A DNA stretch of 64,000 nt from Gastrolobium villosum (taxonomy: Eukaryota > Streptophyta > Magnoliopsida > Fabales > Fabaceae). The stretch spans positions 1 to 64,000 of the forward strand of contig JAVKPL010013561.1 in NCBI GenBank assembly GCA_032173675.1, read 5' to 3'. The notes beneath the pieces were generated by a model. That model searched no databases. It was not told the DNA's origin and saw only the letters and a program-made list of their open reading frames with translations. Both the position numbers and the translations under genes were made by a program. Below are positions 33,857 through 46,859 of this stretch, one piece after another. Numbering within the stretch: the stretch's first letter is position 1; each line of letters starts with the position of its first letter.

Positions 33857-34600
33857 CACCACTTGTGATATATGTCCATATTGCAACCACTTAATAGTTT
33901 GTCACTATTTCGTTGAGTTTAAATAGCTGCTTGATAAACCTCCTAAATCATCAATTTTTCTGGATACTTGATAATCTTACAACTTCTACTAAATTTATGG
34001 GTATCTTGGTAATCGTTATAAATCTTTCTAAACTTTCCTAGTGATTAATTACCTCTCAAACACTAAAAGCATCACTGCCTTTGATCCGAAAATACAAGAA
34101 TTAAGTAATTTAATTTCATATGTTTTTTGGGCTTAAGGCACTACTTATTAAAAAAATGAAAAAAACACAAGAATGGAAGTGTTTGAGAAATCAACTTCTA
34201 ATTAATGCATAATACAAGGTGAAGCATATTCAATAAATAAGCTCAAATGTCTCTGATCTCATGAAGAGATTGAATTGTATGTAATTTGCAATATAGATGC
34301 ATTTAAAATATGTTCAAGATGTATACAAATGATGTTCTTGATGTTTAATTAAGAGTCGTTGAGAGTATATTTATGATGAATTATAGTCATTTATAATCGT
34401 TTGGAACATTTTGGATAACACTTTCTCGAGTAAATATTGATACTTACTCCAGTAAAGTGTTCGTCAAGCTTCAAGGAGCAATTTCTTACGGTAAATAATA
34501 GATTTACTAAGTAAACAAGCATAATATACAAAACTATCCTTTTGGGTTCAAATCAAAATTTATCACTATAAAAAACATAAAATTGGACTACGGACGAATA
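33857..34600. other. Intergenic
   Basis: AT-rich spacer. No ORF or structured repeat recognised. Confidence 0.5.
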
Positions 34601-34778
34601 CAGTGGCTCCGCCACTTTGTTCCCAGCTGGGGCCTTGGCCCCAACTAATTTTTAAAATTTAGCCACGGTTTGCATGTTGGTAAATAATTGTGGCTATCTT
34701 AAAGAGATAAGATTCAATTGTTGGCCCTATCTAAATTTTTTTGGTCCTACCTAGTTATTGTTGCTGGCTCCGCCACTA
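34601..34778. mobile_element. Small hAT-type MITE (8-bp TSD)
   Basis: 178 bases bounded by cagtggctccgccac and ctggctccgccactA, with the exact 8-bp duplication gacgaata at 34593-34600 and 34779-34786. The ends belong to the common plant 'CAGTGGCGGAGCCA' group. A relic with the same end phrase (ggtggcggagtcag) lies near 48272 without a clear duplication. Confidence 0.88.
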
Positions 34779-34786
34779 GACGAATA

Positions 34787-36339
34787 TCTATGAATTCAAA
34801 ACATATGAAAGTCTTTTTCATCAATTCTTGAGGCATCAAATCATTGATTTCACATTAATTTTTCAAATTAGAAAATACTTCATTTTTCACAAATTAAATT
34901 TAAAACGATTATTAAAATTTTAATCAAAAGATATCTACGATACAATGCATGTTAAAAACTCTTCCCATCTATTTTTGAAAGATCTATTCAAATATTTCAT
35001 GAACTTTAAAGTATGTAATTGGAAAACCGTTCCACTATTTGCAATATAATTTAACATATACTTTTATGACCAATTATAAGTTTGAAAAGTATAATCAAAA
35101 TAAGGTTTTATACTTTACTTATTATTTTTGTGCTTGGACCTTCATGATTCTCTCGACTTATTAAATTGACAATATTTGGCAATTTTTTGATCTTGATCTT
35201 TTTCACCATGACTTGTGACATTAAATTTATCATTAAGGTTGTCAATGGTTTGTTGCATTGATATTTATTTTTCTCTTTTAATTCTTTATTGTTCCTTTTG
35301 ATTTGATTGCTCTTAATTCGTTGCCATCTTTAAGGATCATCGAGTTCTTGTATTTTTTTGTCTCAACATTCTTCTTACATGACTTCATTATATATCTTTA
35401 ATCTTCATGCATGAATAGTGTTTCTTTCCCCCCTCTTAATCAGTACTCTTATTTTTGTTGTTGTTGAACTTTCTATCTACACTCTAACATTTCATAGGTT
35501 ATACTGGTTCACGTATTTGCACATTAGAATCTTACAAGTGCATTAGCATATAAGAGGAGCCAAACGAACAATGCCTTGTCTTATCCTAGGGTGAACAATG
35601 CTTATATTAGCTACGACTAATGTAAAGATTCTCTCATACACTGCTGTTTGGTTTAGGAGTTCTCAACATTTGCCTAGCAAAGTGGAAATGGGTTTATGTA
35701 TTCTCCTCGTTTGGTACACGGTTTTAATCACTTTTATCCGGTTTGCAGATAAATTCACCGTTAACGAATCCTTCTTCTAACGTGGTATTGCTGTCAAAAT
35801 TCGAGAATTGGAAAAAGTGGATGAAAAGCGTGACAATTATACCCCTATTCTTAACTACATGTGACCCCTAGCCTCGGTTACATCTCTCCCAAATATCTCC
35901 ATTCCATTCGGTCTTTATTCTAAAACCCAAACCGAAGTTGACTCAAGAAACCCAGATGTGAGTATGGGAGGTCAGGTAAAAGTAATAAAACTCAAGAAAC
36001 CCAACAGTGCATAATCGAGACATAGACCTCAAAACCTTGTTTAAAAAAAACCATCCACGGATGTTCACGCATGAAATGTAACAAGAATAAAAAAAGAAAG
36101 TTGACATCGAAGTTAACTCCATAGCCATAGACCACATCGAAGTTGACTGAGAAACTAAACCACAAGCTCACTCACCGTCTAGTGCTGGAGGTTCCCACCT
36201 GAAGAGAGGATAGAGAGACTCAAGCAAAATGAATGAAGACGTTGTTGCACATTTCGAAGACGTTTTTCGAAAACATATGTTCAGACGGTCCTTCAAAATT
36301 TTATTCAAAATTTTATTAAAAGGTTACTTTCGTAAATTC
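34787..36339. other. Intergenic, no gene recognised
   Basis: AT-rich up to about 35450. The part from 35500 to 36240 is more balanced in base composition but shows only short open frames without known domains. It may be a decayed transposon interior. Confidence 0.45.
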
Positions 36340-36530
36340 AATCTATTTTCCCATCAATTTTTTTTTTAACCAAACATACAATCAGCAATTTTAACCCAAT
36401 CTCCCCACTCATAATTTGTTAAACCAAACAACTATTTTTACATATTCCTACCAAACTCACTTTTCAACCATTTCCCTAATAATTACATTTCCCTAGTATT
36501 CAAAAAATTTCTCCTCAACCAAACGTTTCC
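36340..36530 (-). repeat. GTTTGGTTGA-family repeat, copy 3 (one end)
   Basis: Ends ttacatttccctagtattca then ctcctcaaccaaacg, the reverse complement of the start of copy 1 at 5269. Only one half is recognisable. Confidence 0.7.
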
Positions 36531-36869
36531 TAGAGAATATCATAATAACGTGACACCCTTTTATGATTGAAAACAAAATGATTAAGGGTGTGTTTGGTAG
36601 AAGATTTTGTCAATGATAGATAGGCAAATGGAAGTGGTATTTTTGGATGTCCATGTTTGGTATTATGTTTTAATTTTTTTTGCTATGGACCTCATTTGTC
36701 TAGTATTTGCTTTTTGTGTATAAAAAACAGTGTTGAATAATACCACCTACAAGGTGGTATTTGGTGATAGATAGGGAAATCCAAAAAGGATTGCAAGCAA
36801 GAAGACCAAAATGACCCCGATGTTTGAGAAAACTACAACAAACTAAAATCATATTTTCATATTTTATTT

Positions 36870-37095
36870 TAGTCAAGGGTTGTTGTGGTAATTTAACCAT
36901 ATTTTCCCACATATATTTTATTTTCAACCAAACATAGACTTATAAAATTCTACCCAATTTTCCTGGTAAAATTTTGACCAACCAACCAAACAACCTTTTT
37001 TTACATTTTCCTACAAAAATCACTTTCCAACCATTTCCCTAATAATTACATTTCCCTAGTATTAAAAAAATTTCTCCTCAACCAAACGTCGCCTA
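36870..37095 (-). repeat. GTTTGGTTGA-family repeat, copy 4 (one end)
   Basis: Nearly identical to the 3' part of copy 3 (ccaaccatttccctaataat, ctcctcaaccaaacg). The left part, from about 36585 (gggtgtgtttggtag), may be the other end of the same element, giving a full element of about 510 bases. Confidence 0.7.
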
Positions 37096-37954
37096 AAAGA
37101 ATAATATGACAAATTAAAACACACTTGAAATAATTTTAAATTAATCAAATGTTTGTGAAATATAATGTTATAAAGACTAATATAGACTTTAAATAAAATA
37201 AATAATATTATTGTAAACATTAAATTTATTTTTCTCTAATTTTATTAATTTTACGAATATGCAACAACATATTACAATATATTTTTTGGTATATGACATA
37301 TTTGCAATATTTTTTTTTTTGGTAATCTGCAATATTTTAATATAATAACAACTTACACACCAAAAATATATGTTTTCTTTTACGTTTTTATTTATAAGAG
37401 TTATTACTCTAACTAAAGAAAATTTCCCAAAAAAAAAATACATTGAAAAAAAATATTTGTATTTTTATATAACTTTGTGTCATTTTAGATTATAATCATT
37501 GATTTTTGTCAATCAACGTTTATGATTTATTGAATTTTATTTCGAATTACTGATTAACTAATAAGTTTGAACCAATGAATCTTAATCGTTAATTGACTAA
37601 AATTAAGCATTAAAATTTAAAATGATATAAAATTATATGAGTGAGTAAAAAGACAGATTTTTTTCGCAAATACAATTCGCCCTTAAAATGGTAATAGAAG
37701 TATGGAACAGTGGGGCTCTGGGCTCACGCTCTTACTAATATAAAACTTTTAATTAATTATTCAAATAAATGATTAAAACAAAAAGAGCGCCAAAGTCGTC
37801 CTCGTTACCTCGTTTTATTTCGCCACTTGCTTCTCTTCCCGCCATTTTCTGTCTCCTTATTTATATAAAAATTCTCGAATCCAAGTATGAAAAAAATAAA
37901 AAAATAAATAGAAAAAACCCAAAACCCAGAAACAAAAACCTAAGACCATTGCAA
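37096..37954. other. AT-rich spacer and EXO1 5' flank
   Basis: No gene. 37760-37954 is the likely EXO1 promoter and 5' UTR. Confidence 0.5.
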
Positions 37955-40900
37955 ATGGGCATCAAGGATCTTCTCAGATTCATGAAGCCATACATCGAAC
38001 CTGTCCACATAAAGAAGTACACTGGCAAACGTGTAAGAATCAACCCCATTCCGTTAAAAGTTTTGATTTTTCAGCAATTTTTTTATCTGGGGTGTGTTTA
38101 TCTCATTCTATTTGCAAATTCTGCAGGTGGGTATTGATGCATATTCATGGCTTCACAAGGGAGGTGAGTAGTATCTAATAATGGTGCAGTTTGGATACAC
38201 TCATGTTGTAATCGCGCTTTTGGGTAACTAATGGTGAGAAGTTGAATTTGACATTTTGATTTTTCAGCTTATTCATGTAGTATGGAGCTTTGTCTTGATT
38301 CTGATAGTGGAAAGAAATTGCGGTATATTGAATACTTTATGCATCGAGTCAACATGCTTCGCTTCTATAAAATAACCCCAGTTGTTGTTTTTGATGGTGG
38401 CAATGTTCCTTGCAAGGCAGCAACTGAGGAAGAGAGGAAAAGGCATGTTTTTTGTTTTGTTTTGTTTTTTTTTTTTGAAATTTTAGGCTTTGAATCAAAT
38501 TTTTAATCTTTTGTTTCTTATAATACGCGTCCTTTCGATGAGGTGAATTTTGTTTCTCAGTACATGATGTTTGTGAGGTTTGGTTGTTTTAGAAAAAGAA
38601 CGGCTAATCGGGAATTGGCAATGGCGAAGCTCAAAGAAGGGAATGTTAGTGCAGCTTCAGAGCTCTTCCAGGTAGGAACATTTTTCAGTGTTGGAGAAAA
38701 ATGAAAAAAAAAAAAAATCTGTAGTCATTCAGGAGGCCATTGCTGAATAATCCAAGAATTTTTCAATGTTAGACTAGTTTTGTCAAGATTAGAAAAATGA
38801 AAAATCAAGGTAAGTGCAATGCTAACAATTTCTCTACTTGTGTCATCATAAAATATGGGGACAAGAGTTTTTTGTCTTTCATTTTTCATATTCTAATGTT
38901 TACACCCATGAAGAAAACAATTCAATGATTTTCCATTCTTCTGTGTGTAGAGAGCAGTGAATATTACTCCTCTCATGGCACATCAACTAATTCAGGTATG
39001 CTGTGAACATATCCACTTGTAAATGGCAGTACCGAGAATACCCCCTCCCCAACCCCTTTTCCCGTTGTTATAAATTTTTGAGAAATATTATTGCTAGTCC
39101 TGAACAGCAATCTTAGTTAATCTAAATTCAAGGTAATTCATTCATCAAATTACCTTGCAGACTCTGAAATCAGAGAACATTGAGTTTGTTGTAGCTCCAT
39201 ATGAAGCAGATGCTCAGTTAGCATACATGTCCACCCTTGAAGCTGAAAAAGGTGGAATTGCTGCAGTTATCACAGAAGATAGTGATCTGATAGCATATGG
39301 CTGTCCAGCTGTAAGAACTTCTCGAAAACTATGATATAGTGCGTGGAGGTTTACTGCTTTTCTGATGTTTTTATTTATTTACTGATTCACTATTCAATTT
39401 CATATGAGTCCTGTGTTTTTTTTATTTTTTTTTTAATTCGCAATGGTTTTGATGAACAGATTATTTTCAAGATGGACCGTCATGGGAATGGTGAAAGAGT
39501 GGAGTTAGAGAAGGTTTTTTCTGCTGAGTCTAGTAGACCTTCATTCCGGAGTTTTGATATGAAACTCTTCACTGGTAAATTTTTGTTTTTTGTTGAATAC
39601 AACAAACAATGTGTGCTTAGAAATATGCACGTCTTGAAAATCCATATCTGTGCCTTGACTTGTTGGTTATATGAATGGAGGGTACTTCTCTATTTTATGG
39701 GAAATCCATATCCCCGGTGAAGGTTATAACATGAGATTATGAGGATAGTACCAGGAGATTTCACCAAATTTCTAAAGAAATATTTGTTGTTTGTGTCATA
39801 GAAAAAGAACCTCATGCTTTTAGGTGAATGACAGGTATGTGTGTCTTAGCTGGCTGTGATTTCCTTTCATCTGTTCCTGGAATTGGTATTGTTCGAGCTC
39901 ATGCCTTAGTTTCCAAGTATCGGAACCTAGATCGTGTAAGTATGTTCTCATCTGCTAATAAACACTAGTATTGATTACTTGTTGAAGGGAATTTACATTT
40001 TTAGAAGCACTCCAGTCTCTTGTCCTCGAATTACTTGCTTGATATGACCAAGTGGACTTCTCAATTGGATTACTCAGATAAAATGTGTTCACTATTGGTT
40101 ACATTTTGATCTGTTTTATAAAAAGGATATATCCCTTTTCTTTATGCTAAGTATCTGAATGCCAAATATCTATTGTGAATTCATCATAAAATCAGAGAGA
40201 CTACATGATCGTCATTTCTTGGATTACGTTCACTGTTGATTTACGTTAGAAAACAGTAAATGATTATTATCACGTTAGAAATACTGTGAATTTGTTAATA
40301 ATCAGAGAAATTCGTTGATAGTCAGTGAGGGATGAAGTGCCAGATTGTTCAATTAGTATGAATGTAATTTTTATACTCAATGCATATAATAGAGCCTCTC
40401 ATGCTATTGAGAGTTGAGACACACTGATTCCTAGTTATTCAACAACATATATTTTCAACTTGATTTACTTATGTATTTTGTGAGTGCGGGTGTAAATAGG
40501 GCAGACAGACAGTCAATGAGGGGCTTATAAAAACTAAAAAGTTTTGGCCAAGTCTTTTGTATGAAGCCACACAGGCAAGGACTTTTCTATGTTGTATTGT
40601 ATTCTACGACATATTTTTTGTATTGAGTATCATTTATACATCTTGTGTTGGAAAATGAGAATTAGGCAAGTACATATTTCATTACCAAATTGGAATTTGT
40701 GTTCATTTGGATGTTGTAATTACAGCAACCAATACTTTGTTTTCTTCTGTTAGTGTGACAAGTATCCTTGAAGTTGTTGCTAGTAAAGGTTCATATTCAA
40801 TGTCATTATGACTAATATATCATTTCTTCAACAGATCTTGTCTGTTCTTAAGTTTGAGAAAGGCGATCAAATGCCTGAAGATTATGCCAATTCCTTCAAA

Positions 40901-42337
40901 GAGGCAGTTGCAGTCTTTCAGCATGCTCGAATGTGCTAATACTAAAACTATTTCTCAATTTTTATTTTTAGAATGATATTTATTATTCTTCAAGCAATGA
41001 CTGTTTCCTTCTGGAATATTTGTGTAGATATGATGCCAATGCTAAAGAGCTTAAGCACATGAAGCCTCTTCCGCAAAATTTTCTTGAGTCACTTGATGGA
41101 AAATTTGATTTCTTAGGACCGTATCCTTCATTTATTATTTTTTTGGCTAATTCCTTTCCTGAAATCTTCCATTATTTTCAATGTTCTCAACTTGTCCATC
41201 CAGCATTTGGTGCCTTCCTGCTACTGATAGCAACCTCTGGTCTATCAGACAGCAATGTATGGAAGTTACTTGGGTTCTTAATATATATCATATTGTATAG
41301 CTTTCTATTTTTAGCACTTTCACTTCTAAGAGGACATATGATGAATTTCAATCTTTATTTTTGTTGAATATGGATCATGTTTTCCTTGACCAACTCCAAA
41401 TGCAATTAGAGAAATTCCCCCAACTATTGTCACAGCAATAGCTGAAGGAAACTTGAACCCATCAACTAAGGAAGCCTTTGATAAGTCTGAATATTCTAGG
41501 ATCTCTCTACCCCCCATTGAACTCCAAAGCAATGGTCAACTTAGGAAAGTTGAAGCTCCTGCACCGTTTAGACAGGAGAGCAACTTTTCAGTCTTTGGCT
41601 CCCATAATAGCAGAGAAAATAGTACAGGCAAGTGACATAAACTGGAGATGCATGTGTTTATTAAACCACATGTTAAATTGTGCTCAACGAGCTGACAATT
41701 TTTGTCAATACATTGCTAAGTTTATGCATATTTTACGAACATGGTTTATATTTTTAATTATTAGCATGTCATAAACCTTTTTTTTATGTCTCCAGTGACA
41801 AGACTGTCAGATAAAGATGAGTATTCCGATGAAGCATTTGCACTTCAGAAACTAGTCATGCCATTGGAAACAAATGGAACAGTAGAAAAGACTATTATAT
41901 CTGATGACACACCTTTGAAGGTTCCTAACAACAACCCATTTAGGATAAGAAAACCTGAGGAAATATATTTGGTACAGACAGATGACACGTTTGAAGAAAT
42001 TTCTATTGTCAGCAGTGATGAGTATATTGATGTGTGCATATCTCCAGATAACTTTCAAGAGGAGTTGTCTGAAAATCTCTCAAGGAAAAGGAAATTTCAG
42101 AACATTGGCTCAGATAAACAAGAAGCCACTGATAAACAGGTTTCAGGAGTGACTGAAGTAGAAAATTCTGATATTTTATGCATGACTGTGGAATCCCAAG
42201 AAAGTGTAAATTCTAAGACTAGGGAAAGTGCTGATTTGACAGAAAATTGTGAAAGTGAAAAGAAATCCAAGAGAAGCAAGTGCAAGAAAACAGGGAGCAA
42301 CAATAGATCTATTCTGAATTTCTTTACTAGAGTGTAA
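37955..42337 (+). CDS. EXO1: Exonuclease 1 (5'-3' DNA exonuclease, XPG/Rad2 family)
   Basis: Nuclear 5'-3' exonuclease and flap nuclease of mismatch repair and end resection. Twelve exons: 37955-38032, 38127-38163, 38268-38442, 38593-38671, 38951-38995, 39161-39310, 39460-39574, 39835-39935, 40835-40932, 41028-41120, 41410-41627, 41796-42337, giving 576 residues. N-terminal MGIKDLLRFMKP (the Gly2 end inserts at DNA), XPG-N with D30 (GIDAYSW) and D81 (VVFDGG), XPG-I with YEADAQ (E153, D155) and TEDSDLIAYG (D178, D180), and GCDF (D235) followed by the helix-hairpin-helix 'SSVPGIGIVRA'. All expected metal ligands are present. The C-terminal 200 residues are disordered, ending SILNFFTRV, which resembles a PCNA-binding box. 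Introns 3 and 11 appear to use GC donors. Convergent with the next gene. Confidence 0.96.
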
Positions 42338-42823
42338 TCATTCAATATCTTTAGGCCTATGATTTTTGTTACGGCCTATGTAGAATTTATTTCTTTTTCT
42401 CCAATTAAGTTCAAAATGCCCAAAATTACATGAGTTAACAATGCACCAATATTTAAGAATCATCAAACCAGTTCTCAGTTAAGGTCATTATGACATTCTA
42501 CTGGCTATGTGAAAGGAATCACATTTGAACTGAAACAATTTGAGTTTAGAGGAATTGATTAGCACCCTTTCAATGAGGTATCAATACGTTCTTTCAAGAC
42601 GTCTTTCCTAATGTTTCCATTTGTTCAAAACATTGAACAATATGAGATTGCAGCTTATGGAAAAGTGCTTAGTGCCATAAAAAAGATCATTTTATTCCAA
42701 GACTTGTATTAACCAAGTCACATGATTACAATTGCATAGGGGCTTTCACAGATTCAAAACTACTAAAACGTGATTCTCAGTTACATCTAGAAGCTTAGAA
42801 AATAGATGCTAAGCCAATCTTTT
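42338..42823. other. Convergent intergenic gap EXO1/BGLU44
   Basis: About 490 bases between two stop codons facing each other; it must hold both 3' UTRs and polyadenylation sites. Nothing else is visible. Confidence 0.6.
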
Positions 42824-45800
42824 CTACTGCTTCTTTTTGGTAAGGAGTTGCTTGAACCAGTATGCTGACATCTTGGGGTATCTCTTGAGGGTTTTGAAAT
42901 CAACATAGACAATGCCAAACCTTGATGTGTAGCCCAATCTCCATTCAAAGTTATCAAGCAATGACCAAGCGAAATATCCTACCACATTTGCTCCATCATC
43001 AACTGCCTTCTTTAGTTGAGTCAAATAGTCTTTGTAATATTTTATTCTTGTGGTGTCATGCAAACCCTTGGGAAGAGTTACATTACCAGGATCGTCCATA
43101 CCTACAAATCATAAACTAGGTGAGTTGAAATTGCATTCAGCTTTAACAGTTCATAAGAACTAAGGTGAATGAATAACAGAATACTCATATCACAAAGCAA
43201 AACGAATTGAGACCGTAAAGAACCTTGGGATACATCACCCCAAAAGCTAGCTCAAAGGGTGGGAGTGCTCAAGGCCTTATAAACTCCACATTAGTTGCAA
43301 TGTGAGACTATATATCTCAACACGCCCCCTCACATGAGAGCCCACCGGGCTTGAAGGGTGGACAACATACAAGACCACCTACATGTGGAAATTTCACTAC
43401 AAAGAAAGTGGGAGGCGGTGAGATTTCGAAGGCTCTGATACCATGTTAAAGAACCTTGGGATACACCACCCCAAAACTCAAAGGGTGGGAGTACCCAAAG
43501 CCTTATAAACTCCACGTTAGTTGTCAATACAACCAATGCAACAGAGACAAAGTCAGAAACAAGCATCTGGTTTCTACCATTTTCAGATAAGATCACAGTT
43601 GGGTTTCCATAATGCTCCTTGATGTACATTAATGCTTTGTACATGCCCCATGGTACGCTGTAAAGCCAATATGAATGTGCCTGCAAAGTAACACTTATTA
43701 ATAAATCAATGCATGATTTCTTGCATTTATATTTTTATAATGGATATCTGTCACTGGGTTCTAACTTACTCTTGGACCAATAGGCACTCCATTCTTTGCA
43801 TCTACAATGTTCAGCAGATAATCCAAATTAGTCATGGAAATATGCAGAAAATATTTAAAATAATGTTTAAAGGAAGCATTATCTTACAAGCAAACCCCAC
43901 ATTCCAATCCTGTTGGTAACCTGGGACTCTTGGTTTTGATTGATGGGGATCATACATGTAGTAAGTAGTATATTGGTTAATTCCAACAAAATCAATTGAT
44001 CCCTTCACGATTTTAACTTCCTCCTTAGTGAACTTGGGGAGTCTTTTCCCAACAATTGCTTGCATAGTTCTTGGATACTCCCCATATACAATGGGATGAA
44101 TGAACCTGTAGAATTTTAACACCATTATCGTTATTGTTAAATCCTTGAAATTCTTCTTGGGGAAAAACACACATTCAGTACTAAATACTTGAACATGAGT
44201 TGGAGGAGCTTCAGTAAACATATGCTAAGATTTTTACCATCCAACATGAAAGTCTCTGGCTCTTTGAGCAGCATAGTTATCTGCCTTTGATCTTGTAAGA
44301 GGCTCATACCAAACAAAGTCCAAGAGAATCCCAATCCTTCCCTTTTGCTTTTCCTGAAAACAAGCACATTCATCACTAAATAAGAACTATATAACAGTTA
44401 AAGTAAGCCAAGTAAATATAAGGTCTCCAAATACTAATATTACTTGATACTTCTCTCGGTATCTTTGAACAGCAGCTGCATGTGACAATATCAAATTATG
44501 GGCAACAGTGTAAGGCTCAGTCCCTGAATCTCCAGCTGAACAATTCCCATATTCTTTTGAGCACCTTCCAGGGGCAAAGAAACCATTATCATAGCCAAGA
44601 GCAGCCACTACCCTAGGTTCATTAAACGTCATCCAATTCTTTACTCTGTCTCCAAAAGTCTTGAAACAAAAGTCTGCATAATCAGCAAAATCTTTCCTGT
44701 GCAACAATTTTGAAGCATTCATCAAATATCCATTGGCCATAATTACAGTGTAAGCACACCAAAACTTATTGCAAATATTAATCCATGAGAAATATGTGCA
44801 TGTAAAAGATTAATATCTCATTTTTTTTCTCATATCTACAATGGTACTTACACAACATTGCGGCTCAATAATCCTTGGTATCTCAACTCAAGAGCTAAAG
44901 GAAGGTCATAATGATAGAGATTTGCATAAGGAGTAATGCCTGCAATGGTATCAGACAATCAATGAGGAAAAAAACGTTAAGCAATTAACATTACATCATT
45001 TCCAATATTTATATCAACATTTAGCATAGGAACTTACCTCTTTCTAGTAAGTAATCGATCAACCTATTGTAGTATGCTACACCTTTCCAATTTACCTTGC
45101 CAGTTCCATCTGCAGTAGCATTGAACTCAGTTATCAAATGAGTTCATCACTTTTGTTTCATCTTGTTTTTGAAAAAACATGTAAAATATCAACTGTTAGA
45201 TTACTTGGAAAAATTCTGGACCACGAGATTGAGAACCGGTAGGCATCAAAATTCAGCTTTGCCATAATATCTATATCTTCCTGTCAAATCAAACACACTT
45301 GAGCTCACATTATTCCTTGTAGCAGAGAACAGCTTGAGGTATATATCAATCTCAATCTCTACATGACTAAAATTACATTGGAAATCATGAAGGTCAAGGA
45401 AGGGTTAAAAATCTAATCTTAAAAAGTTGAGTTTTGTTTGTGTCTAGTAAATTTGATGCATATAAAAAACAAAATTGAGATATATTAGAAATGTGAACAT
45501 TTTATAATTATGATTTTTATTAGTGGTTTTTAACGTGCATTTCATGCAGTTATTTCGACAGTAATCTTCATGTTAAAAATCCTCAATAAAGCACCAAATG
45601 GTGGTAGCTCACTTGGCGCATGGGAGCTAAGCGGTGGGGTGAGAACATGTGTTCGAATCTCCCCAATATCACCCACTTTTGGGGAGGGGTTTAAAACCTT
45701 AATCCTGGACCCGTCCCAAATCAGATTAGTTGCAAATCAATGAACCGATCGGAATATTTCAAAAAAAAAAATCCTCATGTACACAAAACCTTTAATGTTA

Positions 45801-46779
45801 AAAATTTAAAGCCACTTACTTTGTAGCGATGGTACTGATCCACCGAAACTTCTCCGGTGCCATTATTTGCAACAATTCCTGTTTTGAATTGAAACAATAA
45901 AAATTACACAAAAATTTATTAAATTAAAAAAAAAACTAAGCTTCGTAATTTGAACTCAAAGTTAATCTATGTATTCATATTCTTTATACTTCTCTATAAA
46001 TGTGCCACATATTCTTTATGGACAATATTTTACGACATAAAAATATTTTCCTCATGTAATAGGAGATAATCATTATCTCCTAAAGACTCATTAATATATG
46101 TGGGGTCCACTTTCAGGAAGAGAGAAAAAAAAAGTAAAGTGAGACCACTCCTAAATTTGTGTGTGTAGGAAATAATTTTTTTATTAGGTAACATGCGAAT
46201 AATAATTCCCATTCTTTATACTTCTTAACGTAAATAAATATTTTTATCCTTTTTATTTTTTTCAAAAACTCTTTATACAAAGATAATTAAAAAAAAAAAG
46301 AAATACTAATTTCCTATAACTTGTCTATACTTCTCTATTTCGATTTTTGCACATATTTTTTTTTTTTTGTAATGGTAAATAAAAACTCATTTTCTCTATT
46401 CAATATAAGATAACTCTTTATGTAAAAGGAGACTAATAAAACCCTTAAATAAAAGGTAAAAATGTCTAAATGAATAAAAGATTGAAATTTGGTTGAGAAG
46501 TGAACATGACGAACCGGGTTTTTTGATGAAAACGTCCCAAATGCTGGGGCCACGGCCATCCTTATCAGCCATACCCTCAACTTGATAAGCAGACGTCGCC
46601 GTTCCGAATAGAAACCCCTTTGGGAAAACCTGTCTGCTCAACCCTCCAGTATCAAAACTCACCGTTTCAGGCACTGCAGTTCCATCAGGTTCCCCTGCAC
46701 CGGCCACACACTGGATAATAACTAACCCAGCAAGCAGCAAGGAGAACCAGAACCATTGGTATGTAACCACCATCATCAT
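42824..46779 (-). CDS. BGLU44: GH1 beta-glucosidase / beta-mannosidase, BGLU44 type
   Basis: Secreted family-1 retaining glycosidase; Arabidopsis BGLU44 acts on mannosides and glucosides in the cell wall, so that is the likely role. Eleven exons: 46515-46779, 45820-45878, 45205-45280, 45038-45109, 44852-44939, 44444-44696, 44238-44353, 43888-44105, 43770-43801, 43578-43680, 42824-43101, giving 519 residues. Signal peptide MMMVVTYQWFWFSLLLAG..., GH1 N-terminal FPKGFLFGTATSAYQVEG, acid/base Glu in TFNEP (about E213), nucleophile in VILSENG (about E426), and WSLLDNFEW near the end. The start at 46779 rather than 46815 is preferred because a TATA box at 46853-46859 would place the transcript start within about 10 bases of the earlier ATG. 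Intron 2 holds a SINE and intron 10 a TRIM. The substrate is not provable from sequence. Confidence 0.95.
43214..43543 (-). mobile_element. TRIM retrotransposon 2, in BGLU44 intron 10
   Basis: Same family as 16527-16880. A perfect primer-binding site TGGTATCAGAGCC (minus strand, 43431-43443) abuts the 5' LTR, which begins at 43444. The other LTR is 43214-43322, next to the GTGAGGGGGCG tract. The 5' LTR has lost its first part (the 'GAGATATATAGTC' region). The exact 5-bp duplication gagac occurs at 43209-43213 and 43544-43548, so the loss happened inside the element. Confidence 0.92.
45586..45770 (+). mobile_element. tRNA-derived SINE in BGLU44 intron 2
   Basis: A box tagctcacttg (45605-45615) and B box gttcgaatc (45651-45659) are correctly ordered for an internal Pol III promoter. 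The body contains ggggtttaaaaccttaatcc and the tail is about 11 A. The flanks share aaaaatcctca (45575-45585 and ending 45777), the target duplication. It is opposite in orientation to the host gene. Related, older copy at 20020-20170. Confidence 0.88.
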
Positions 46780-46852
46780 CCTCCTCACACAGTATAGTAA
46801 AGTGAACTCACACACGGAGACACAGACACTGTGTTAAGTGTTTGTTACCTTG

Positions 46853-46859
46853 TTTTATA
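46853..46859 (-). promoter_or_regulatory. TATA box of BGLU44-type gene
   Basis: Reads TATAAAA on the minus strand, 74 bases upstream of the chosen ATG. It predicts a start near 46825. Confidence 0.6.

Noticed and set aside
34100..35400. Possible gag-like or organelle-derived fragment
   Set aside because: Short Lys/Asn-rich translations result from AT richness; no motif held up.
46780..46815. Upstream ATG adding MCEFTLLYCVRR to the beta-glucosidase
   Set aside because: It lies about 10 bases from the start predicted by the TATA box and weakens the signal peptide; the ATG at 46779 is preferred.
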